A stretch of 37,026 nucleotides of DNA from Candidatus Roseilinea mizusawaensis (GTDB taxonomy: Bacteria > Chloroflexota > Anaerolineae > J036 > Brachytrichaceae), in contig JAEANN010000032.1 of NCBI GenBank assembly GCA_016841965.1, positions 1 to 37,026 of the forward strand. Direction: 5' to 3'. The notes beneath the pieces were generated by a model that saw only the letters and a program-made list of their open reading frames with translations, searched no databases and was not told the DNA's origin. Numbering within the stretch: the stretch's first letter is position 1; each line of letters starts with the position of its first letter. This document shows, one piece after another, positions 25,546 to 33,600 of the stretch. Both the position numbers and the translations under genes were made by a program.

Positions 25546-26520
25546 ATGCAATCCCCAAGCCTAAATCGAAAATCCACAATCCTTTTTGACACCGACCCCG
25601 GCATCGATGACGCGATGGCGTTGTTGTTTGCGCTGCGCTCGCCAGAGATCGAGGTGGCCGGCGTCACGACTGTGTTTGGCAATTCATCGGTCGAGGCCAC
25701 CACACGCAACGCGCTCAATCTGCTCGATGTTGCCGGCCGCCCCGATATTCCCGTGGCAGCCGGCGCCGGCCGGCCTCTGATCAACCCGCCCATCGAGACT
25801 GCCGAGATCGTGCACGGCGCGGATGGCATGGGCAACATCGGCTGGACGCAAGTGAACAACCCGGCCCACCGACCGCTGCAGATTCATGCTGCGCAGTTCA
25901 TTGTCGAGACGGTGATGCGCCGGCCCGGCGAGATCACCCTGGTGGCCGTAGGGCCGCTAACCAATCTGGCCCTGGCGTTGCAGCTCGAACCGCGCATCGC
26001 GCAGCATGTGCGCGAGGTTGTCATCATGGGCGGCAGTGTGCTGGCGATGGGCAATGTGTCGCCGCTGGCAGAGGCCAATGTGCACAGCGATCCCCACGCG
26101 GCGGCGCGGGTGTTTGGCGCAGACTGGGCGTTGACGATGGCCGGCCTCGATGTGACTCAGGCAGTGCAGATGGATGCGCAGTACTTCGCGCGGCTGGCTG
26201 CCAGCGGCGATCCGTTTGGCGAGTTCGTGGCGCGCATCGTTCCCTTCTACCAGGACTTTCACCGCGCGTGGTATGGCTACACCAATGGGGCTGTCGATAC
26301 GCATGATCCGTCGGCCATTGCTTACCTGATCGACCCCACACTGTTCACCGGCCATCACTGGAGCGTGGTGGCGCCGACGGATGGGCCGGCCGCCGGCGCG
26401 ACGATCGCCGACCGGCGCGGCAAGTTCTACACCACGCCCAAAACACACTGTCTGATGACGGTGGATGCGGCGCGCTTGCTGGACCTGTATGCCGAACGGC
26501 TCACGGCGCAGGGCCGTTAA
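25546..26520 (+). CDS. Inosine-uridine type nucleoside hydrolase
   Basis: A 324-aa N-ribosidase. The calcium-binding motif DTDPGIDD is at 15-22, with GPLTNLALAL, MGGSVLAMGN and TLTMAGLDVTQ-type core segments. The DTHDPSAIAYL stretch contains the late active-site His/Asp. It releases bases from nucleosides. The N-terminal coding stretch contains repeat units (AATCGAAAATCC), which suggests that a short repeat was absorbed into the gene. With psuG and nadE it forms a plus-strand nucleoside/NAD salvage cluster. The stop overlaps the convergent gene's stop by 4 nt. Confidence 0.9.
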   Translation: MQSPSLNRKSTILFDTDPGIDDAMALLFALRSPEIEVAGVTTVFGNSSVEATTRNALNLLDVAGRPDIPVAAGAGRPLINPPIETAEIVHGADGMGNIGWTQVNNPAHRPLQIHAAQFIVETVMRRPGEITLVAVGPLTNLALALQLEPRIAQHVREVVIMGGSVLAMGNVSPLAEANVHSDPHAAARVFGADWALTMAGLDVTQAVQMDAQYFARLAASGDPFGEFVARIVPFYQDFHRAWYGYTNGAVDTHDPSAIAYLIDPTLFTGHHWSVVAPTDGPAAGATIADRRGKFYTTPKTHCLMTVDAARLLDLYAERLTAQGR

Positions 26521-27872
26521 CCGCTCAATCGCGCCTGCGCATAGCGCACGGTGTTCGGCGCTGCGCCCAGGCCAACTAGGTCGATCACGGCTCCGGGCAA
26601 GCTGCCGTTGCGCGTTGCGGCGGTGAAGAAGGTGTGCAGGGGATGAGTCAGTTCCAGTTTGACTGCCGGCTCAGGCGTTGGCAGCAGGGGCTGGACATAG
26701 CAGCCGACGGACCCGCCCTGGTTGTCGCACATGTGATACACCGCCAGCAAGTGATCCGGGCCGCTGGCGTGAAACGCGGCCCAGGTCGGGCGCGGACTGC
26801 TCATTGGCACATCACCGGCGTGGCCGGGAGCGATGGTTAATGTCTCGCGCGTTGCGCTGCCCGACGGCGCTTCCACGCTGTGCACAAGCGTGGCGCGCTG
26901 CGCGACTTCGCCGTGCCGCACGCGCGCGTATTTCAGCGCCACGCTGATCGGCAGGTCGGGGAAGAAGGCGTCGCGCATGAAGGCATGCCATACATTGCGC
27001 TCCAGCCAGAGTAAATGCGCGTCGCCCTCCGGCCCGATCCACAGATCGAGGTTGCGAATGAGGCCGCACGTTTCATCAACGCTGGCCACGGTGAGGATGG
27101 GGGAGAAGGGAGTCGTGAGGATGTCGGGCGTCCACGTGAAGTAGAGTTGCCGAAAGTCGTAGTCCCACGCGTTGCCGGTGACGCGCTGCTTGTGTTCGCG
27201 CCACGCGATGTTTGGCTCCACGATGTCGCTGACCGCCATCACATACGCGGCGCGATTTACGAGCGCCACCTGCGGATAGCAGGCGCGCAGCGGGAAGCGA
27301 ATCATGCCATTGCGCCGCCACTGGCCGCTGTGATCCATGAAGCTCCACGCCTGGCCTTCGTGGCCGACGATGTTGAGCAGCAGGACTTCTCCCCTTGCGC
27401 TGTCGGCAGCGATGCCGCGATAGGAATGCTCGGTGAATTCATACGCCTGATCCCAGACAGGTTGCAACGCGCGGGGCGGACGGTTGGGCGCGCCGGCCTC
27501 GAACTGCAACAGGTGAGGGTGACAGGCCCACGACTCGCCGCTGCTCCACGTTTCGCGGTAGCGCATTTTGGGATTGATCGAAAGCAGAATGCGCCCGCCG
27601 GATAAACGCGCCATGGGGCACGGTTCGCGCTCTTCGGGGCCGGGGCCGGCCTGAACGCGCGTGAAGCCGGCCTGCCCATCGCGCCGCATGAACAGTTGCC
27701 AGCGCGTGTTGCACAGCGGCTTGGCGCCGGCCACCGTCTCCGGCACGCTGCAAAACACAGCCTCGCCGTCGCGGACAATGATGGGCGAGCCGTAACACCA
27801 TAGCGGGCCGGCCCCGTTGTCGGGCGGTTCGTAAGTCGTGACAATCTCCTCGGCGACGATCTCGATGCGCAT
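26517..27872 (-). CDS. Unrecognised protein, beta-propeller-like (451 aa)
   Basis: A 451-aa protein with a clear ribosome site (GGGAGG, 6 nt) and no signal peptide or membrane segment. It is rich in Trp and in repeated stretches ending in W-x-x-F or LLW motifs. The spacing of strands (LWCYGSPIIVRDG, RILLSINPKMRY, LWIGPEGDAHLLWLER) suggests a five- to six-bladed propeller of the sialidase/BNR-containing type. I do not recognise a family. It may act on glycans or as a hydrolase, but no catalytic set is visible. Confidence 0.7.
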   Translation of the reverse strand: MRIEIVAEEIVTTYEPPDNGAGPLWCYGSPIIVRDGEAVFCSVPETVAGAKPLCNTRWQLFMRRDGQAGFTRVQAGPGPEEREPCPMARLSGGRILLSINPKMRYRETWSSGESWACHPHLLQFEAGAPNRPPRALQPVWDQAYEFTEHSYRGIAADSARGEVLLLNIVGHEGQAWSFMDHSGQWRRNGMIRFPLRACYPQVALVNRAAYVMAVSDIVEPNIAWREHKQRVTGNAWDYDFRQLYFTWTPDILTTPFSPILTVASVDETCGLIRNLDLWIGPEGDAHLLWLERNVWHAFMRDAFFPDLPISVALKYARVRHGEVAQRATLVHSVEAPSGSATRETLTIAPGHAGDVPMSSPRPTWAAFHASGPDHLLAVYHMCDNQGGSVGCYVQPLLPTPEPAVKLELTHPLHTFFTAATRNGSLPGAVIDLVGLGAAPNTVRYAQARLSG

Positions 27873-27948
27873 AAGCGGCCTCCCTTGGCCTGAATCAAAC
27901 TGAATGCTGAGGGAGAGGATAGCATGAGTCGCGCAACGCGCCGGCGGT

Positions 27949-28374
27949 TTGACGCCGCAGCATCTGCCCTACGGCGGCTTTCTGATGGCGCAGGTGCGCT
28001 ATTTTGACCCGGCGCGCAGCCGGCCCGGCCTGCCCAACGATGTGGCCGCGCGGGTCGAAAAGATCTCAGCCGATAGCGTGACGCTCTGGCTGGTCAACCT
28101 GAACCCACTGACAGCGCGCGAGGTGATCGTGCAGGCCGGCGCATTGGGCGAACACGAGTTTGTCTCGGCCACATTCGACCGGCGGGTCAGCGACTATCCC
28201 GGCTCGCAGAAGGCGTATGCCGCGCCGGCCCTGCAAATGCAGCGGACAACGGCGCCATTGAGCGGCAACCGCATTGCAGTGCGGCTGCCGCCCGGCCACG
28301 AAATGCGTTTACAGGCGCAGATGCGCCGCTTTGTGAACCCCCCGGCTTATGGCCTGCGCGCCAGCGGCGCATAG
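27949..28374 (+). pseudogene. Probable C-terminal remnant of a larger protein
   Basis: The frame encodes about 141 aa, with RYFDPARSRPGLPNDVA and LWLVNLNPLTAREVIVQAG, reading like the last domain of a large enzyme (inference). The TTG at 27949 has no ribosome site, an in-frame stop is at 27925, and an ATG at 27924 with GGAGAGGA upstream runs in another frame, as expected if the front part was lost by deletion or frameshift. Its 3' end overlaps the beta-helix gene by 28 nt. It could instead be a short real gene starting at 27985. Confidence 0.5.
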
Positions 28375-30437
28375 CTGCGCCACACGGCCATCTCCACCGC
28401 GCCCACGTCGCACGCGCCGTTCTGCGGACGCAGCGCGTTGCGCTGATCGGTGGGGATGCAGCGCGCCGGCGGAATGCGGTTGAGCGCGGGGCTGTGCGGC
28501 ATGGGCCGATGCGTCGGCGTGAAGTCGAACGGCGAGGCGAACCCCAGCGGGTGCAGCAGCGGGTTGGTGTTGGTCAGGTCGTTGGGCGCGCTGAGCGCCG
28601 CGCAGCTCGCATCGCTGCTTAGATTGTCGTTGGCGCTAACCAGCGCGCCGCCGCTGATAGAGCAGTTCCCGGCCGTGTTGCCGGCCAGCAGGGTGGCGCG
28701 CACGGTTACCGCGCTGCCCGCTGACAGCCATAGCCCCGCGCCGCTGTTGCTGACGATCGTGGTATAGGTCAGGTAGCCGGGGCCATTTTGCACGTGTATC
28801 GCTCCGCTTGTCCCCTGGTTGCCGCTGAAGGTGACGTTAAGGGCGCTGAAGCCTGCGTTGACAACGCTGAGCGCCCCGCCCGACGCGCTGGCCGTGTTTG
28901 TGGTGAGCGCGCTGCTCTCCAGCCGCAACCCGCCGGTGCCGTTTTGTGCGACCCCGCCCCCACTGCCCGCCACGGCTGCGTTGCCGTAGACGTGTGAGCC
29001 TTGCACCATCAGCATCCCGTTTGCACTATTGATTGCCCCGCCGCCCGAGCTGGCGCGATTGTTGCACACGATCGAGTCTTGCACATAGCTATTGCCTACG
29101 TTTGCCAAACCGCCACCCACCGCCGGCGACATCCCTTCGGCGCGGTTGTCGCACACGATGGCATTGACGATTCCCACGCTTCCCGCGCTCGCAGTGTTCA
29201 AGATTCCCCCACCGATTTCCAGCGCCCGGTTGAATCTCACCTCGCTGCCGATCAGCAGCGCGCCGGCAGCCATGTTATACCAGCCGCCACCTTTCCGTGC
29301 TGTGTTGCTCAGGATCACGCCGCCGTTGATCTCGCCCGGCAGGTTGCCGGTATATAACCCGCCACCCAGACCGTCGTTGGCGGTTATCACATTGCCGACG
29401 ATGCTCGATTGATTGACCCACACCATCTGATTGCTGAACACACCGCCGCCCAGCGCGTTCGGCGAGAGCGATTCCAGCCCATTGCCGACAATGCTCACCT
29501 GGGTCAAGGTGGTTGCTGCCCGCGTGGCAATGCCGCCGCCGTGCGCCTCGTCCGTCGTGGTGATACGCCGCGCAATGTTGAAGCTTACCGAGCCGCCAAA
29601 CACGTCGAGCGAGCCGATGCCGGCTGAGGGTCCGTGATAGATGCCCCCGCCGCCGCGTGCGTTTGCTTCGCTGATCACGGCGGTGTTGTAGAGCACCCGT
29701 GTCTGGCTGACAACAGTCGGCCCGGCGCTCAGGATGCCGCCGCCGTCGCCGCCCTGGCTGGCGTTGCCGGTCACGGTGCTGGCGATCGCGTGCAGCGCAC
29801 TGCCCTGATGGCACACCCCGCCGCCGGCCCGCGCGCGATTGTCCCGGATTGTCACGGTGTCCAGCGTCAGCCGGCCCGTGCCACGATGTCGCACCCCGCC
29901 GCCGGACTGATAGCACACATCGCCCGAGCTGCCCGTCTCGTAGGTCGTCGCGGGCATCACCCCGCCCATGATCGTGAGCCGGGTGAGCGTGACGTTTGCG
30001 CTGCTGGTGGGCAGCACATCCATCACGCGGTCGCCGACGCTGGCCCCGATGGTGATCGTGACGCCATTGGCCGGCCCGCTGATCGTCAGCGCACCGCTGC
30101 TTGGCCCGCCGATATCCAGGTCGCGGTAGGCGTTGCTGTCATTGTCACCGCCGCCGGTGTTCAGCGTGAGTGTGATCACGGCGATGCTGGGGTCGAACAC
30201 GATCACATCGTCGCCATACGGCCCGACGCCCGTGCAGCCGTTGTAGTCGCTGTTGTTGTTGGCTGCGTTGATCGCCCGGCGCAGCGAACAGCCGATTGGC
30301 CCGCTGGCGAAATAGTCGTTTTGAGTAGTGACGGTAATCGTCGCGGCCTGCGCCGGCCTGGCGCTGCCGGCCAATGCGCCGCCCAACACCAATCCCGCGA
30401 TCACCCATCCAAGGCGTACCATCGTTCCATGCTTCAT
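28347..30437 (-). CDS. Secreted parallel beta-helix protein (696 aa)
   Basis: The ATG at 30437 has AAGGAG 8 nt upstream. Residues 1-31 are a signal peptide (cut after PAQA). Mature protein starts ATITV, then the CSLRRAINAAN motif, and many right-handed beta-helix coils with GGG turns (residues about 160-600; GGGVCHQG, GGGIYHG, GGGLYTGN). The end carries a choice-of-anchor-like block (DQRNALRPQNGACDVGAVE), followed by the tail SYAPLARRP. These proteins are usually surface polysaccharide- or adhesion-related; an enzymatic role is unproven. It is a paralogue of the 1518-aa protein encoded upstream, the N-terminal ~130 residues being alignable. Confidence 0.85.
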   Translation of the reverse strand: MKHGTMVRLGWVIAGLVLGGALAGSARPAQAATITVTTQNDYFASGPIGCSLRRAINAANNNSDYNGCTGVGPYGDDVIVFDPSIAVITLTLNTGGGDNDSNAYRDLDIGGPSSGALTISGPANGVTITIGASVGDRVMDVLPTSSANVTLTRLTIMGGVMPATTYETGSSGDVCYQSGGGVRHRGTGRLTLDTVTIRDNRARAGGGVCHQGSALHAIASTVTGNASQGGDGGGILSAGPTVVSQTRVLYNTAVISEANARGGGGIYHGPSAGIGSLDVFGGSVSFNIARRITTTDEAHGGGIATRAATTLTQVSIVGNGLESLSPNALGGGVFSNQMVWVNQSSIVGNVITANDGLGGGLYTGNLPGEINGGVILSNTARKGGGWYNMAAGALLIGSEVRFNRALEIGGGILNTASAGSVGIVNAIVCDNRAEGMSPAVGGGLANVGNSYVQDSIVCNNRASSGGGAINSANGMLMVQGSHVYGNAAVAGSGGGVAQNGTGGLRLESSALTTNTASASGGALSVVNAGFSALNVTFSGNQGTSGAIHVQNGPGYLTYTTIVSNSGAGLWLSAGSAVTVRATLLAGNTAGNCSISGGALVSANDNLSSDASCAALSAPNDLTNTNPLLHPLGFASPFDFTPTHRPMPHSPALNRIPPARCIPTDQRNALRPQNGACDVGAVEMAVWRSYAPLARRP

Positions 30438-30554
30438 GTCACACGCTCCTTCACTTTTCAAGTCCTGTTGTCTTTCGGTCGTCATATTTGCGAACGCGCT
30501 GTGTCTGGACGCCTGTTTGAACGAGCGGGCCGGATCTGCGCGCGCATGGGCCTT

Positions 30555-30600
30555 AAAAAAACATCGTAGAGACGCTTCCGGGGCAGCGTCTCTACGATGT
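30555..30600 (-). terminator. Strong intrinsic terminator of the 1518-aa gene
   Basis: A perfect 16-bp stem (30561-30576 with 30585-30600) encloses an 8-nt loop. On the minus strand it is followed directly by seven T residues (plus-strand A run 30555-30561), 27 nt after the stop. The arms contain the GTAGAGACG motif common in cyanobacterial and Chloroflexi small repeats. Confidence 0.9.
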
Positions 30601-30626
30601 GTGCGCTTAAGCCCTGAAGGGTTCGG

Positions 30627-33600
30627 TTACGGCTTGCGCACGATCGGCGCGAAGACGCGGTATTGCACCTTCACCACCACGCTGTTCGAGGTCGCCGGCG
30701 TGTTGGGGTAAGTGGCGGCGTTCACCGTCGCGGTGTTGGTCAGCACCAGCCCCGGCGTGACCGGCGCGGTGGCCACAATCTGGATGGCCGGCGCCGCGCC
30801 GACGCTCAGCGTGGGCGTGGTGCAGGTCACCGTCGGCGCGCTGAAGCTGCACGACCAGCCGGAGCCGCCGGCGCTGACGTAGGTCAGGCCGGCCGGCAGG
30901 CTGTCTGTGACGGTGATGCTGGTCGCGCTGCTCGGGCCGGCGTTGGTCACCAGCAGGGTGTAGGTGATCGTCCCGCCGGGCCGTACGGTGCCGGTGATCG
31001 GCGTGACGACGCTCTGCGCCTTGCCGATTTGCAGGGTCGCTACCGGTGTGACCGGCGTCGTCGTGGAGAAGACGTTGTTGTTCGGAGTCGGGTCCACGGC
31101 ATCCGACGCAGCAGTGGCCGTGTTGGTGATCACGCCGCTCGCAGGGGCGATGACGGTGTAGGTCATGCTGGCCGACGCGCCGAAGCCTAGCGAGGCCACG
31201 GTGAAGGTGACGCCGCCGGCGCTGCTGCTCTGCAACGTCGCCCCGCCGCTTGTGCCCACCACGCTGCCGAACGTCGCGCCGCCCTGGAATACGTCGGTGA
31301 TCACCACGTTGTTGGCCGGGTCCGGCCCGAAGTTCTGCACAGTCACCACGTAGGTCACCGGCTGGCCGGCCAAGACCGGCGACGGCGTCGCAGTCTTGAA
31401 CGTGCGCAGCTCAGCCTGCGCCGCCGTGGTCAGCGTCGCCACATTCGAGCCGAACGCGGTGTAGGGATACGCTGCCGGCGCGCCGGCCAACGCGGCGTTG
31501 GTAAAGACCGTGTTCGAGGTGATCGGCGCCGTGACGGTGATCAGCACGGTGACCGAGCCGCCGGCGGGGATGGGCGTCGGCAAGGTGTTGCAGTTTAAGA
31601 TTGGCGCGCTATAGGTGCAGTTCCCCGCGCTGACGCTGTGCCCCACGTAGGTCACGCCGGGTTGCAGCATGTCCTGGACGAGGATAAACTGCGCTGTGCT
31701 TGGCCCGTTGTTGGTCACCACGATGGTATAGGTCACCATGCCGCCGGGCAGCACAACGCCGGGCGCGTGGGGCGCGTAGTCCTGCGCCTTCGACACCAAC
31801 AGATAGGCCGCCGGAGTCACCGGCGTCGTCACGCTGGCCGTGTTGTTGCTCGGGACCGGGTCGGGGTTGTCGGAGGCCACTACGGCGGTGTTGGTGATCG
31901 GCCCGCTGGCCGGGGCGGTGGCGGTGAACACCAGGGTGACCGAGTAGGTGGCCGTCAGACTGCTGAGCGTGAAGATGGCCTGCGATGGAGTGCTGCTTTG
32001 CAGCACAAAACCGCCGCTGCTGACTACGCCGCCGAAGGTTGCGCCGCCGCTCAGCGTATCGGTGAGCACCACGTTGTTGGCCGCGCCGACGAAGCTGGTG
32101 TTGGTGACGATCACGGTGTAAGTGATAGTCTGGCCGGCGATCACCGGCGAGGGATCGGCGGACTTGCTGACTTCCAGGTCGGCCTCCTCCAGCTCGAACG
32201 CGCCTATGTCGCAGGCGGTCCCCTGCGGGCGCGACACAAAGCGCTGGTCGTTAAATACGCTATAGCTGTTGCATCCACCGGCGGCGTCGAGAGCCGGGCT
32301 GCCCGGCGACAGCGCGTGGTTCAGTGTCGTCCCGCCGTTCAGCGCCAGCGGCTGCAGGAGTGGGTCGGTGTTCAGGGTCGTCACAGCGCATGTGTTATCG
32401 CTCGACATGGACGCGCCCAACATGGACGTGCCGTTCTCAGTCAACGCAGCAGTGCAGTTGCTGCCGGCGTTGTAGGCCAGCAGCGTCGCCAGCACCTCGA
32501 CCGTGCCGGTGACGGCGGCGATGCCGGCGCCGTTGGTGTTGCTGGCGACGGTGGTGTGGGTGAGGTAGGCCGTGCCTCCCACAGCCGCATACAGTCCGCC
32601 GCCGACCGGCGCGCTGTTACCGCTGAACGTGTTGTTCAGGCTCTCCAACGTGCCGCTGTTGTAAGACCCGCCGCCGTTGCCGCTCGCGGTATTGGCGATC
32701 AGTGCGCTGTAGTAGACGTTGGCCGGGCCGGCGTTGTAGAGGCCGCCGCCGTCGATCGCGCTATTGCCCTGGAAGGTGCTGTTGCTGATGGAGAACAAGA
32801 TTGCTGTGGCGTCGTTGAAAGCGCCGCCGCCGTTGCCGTTGGACGCGCTGTTGGCGCTGAAGGTGCTCTGGCCGACGCCCATGGAGCCAGTGTTATAAAC
32901 GCCGCCGCCGTTGCCGTTGGACGCAGTGTTGGCGCTGAAGGCGCTGTCGCCGATGCCCACAAAGCCGGCGTTGAAAATGCCGCCGCCGTCATTGGGCGCA
33001 GTGTTGGTCAACACCTGTGAATTCATGATGTTGACAAAGCCCAGGTTGTACATGCCGCCCCCGTTGCCTGCGCCGCCTGCGCCGGCCGCGTTGGCGCACA
33101 CGGTCGAGGCCATCAGCATCATAAAGCTGCTGCCGCTGTTGTAAACCCCGCCGCCGTCTTGATCAGCCTGGTTCTGACACACCATGCTGTCCCATATCTG
33201 CAGACCACTCACGATGTGGTAAATGCCGCCCCCGTTGCCACTGCCAGTCACCGGGCCGGTCACGGCGCGGTTGAAGCGCACTTGGCTGTTGGATATCTCG
33301 GCCTGGGGAGTGTTGAAGTTGAACCATCCGCCGCCCTGCTGCGCGACATTGGTCAGAATCTGGGTATCGGTGATCCAGGCCGATTGACCTGCGCTGTGCA
33401 CGCCGCCGCCGGCGCTGAGCGCATTGGCGGCGGTGGCCGTGTTGCTGACCACCAGCGAGCTGGTCAGCGTCAGCACATTACCGCTGCGTACGCCGCCGCC
33501 TTGCGCTCCCTGGCCGCCGTCAGCCCGGTTGTTGCGGATCTGGCCAAACATGATGTCGGCTGTGTCGCCTGAGAAACTCCCGTTGAAGATGCCGCCGCCC

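Noticed and set aside
31638-33020. 460-codon plus-strand frame in the beta-helix gene
   Set aside because: Shadow of the coil repeats; low-complexity and lacks a ribosome site.
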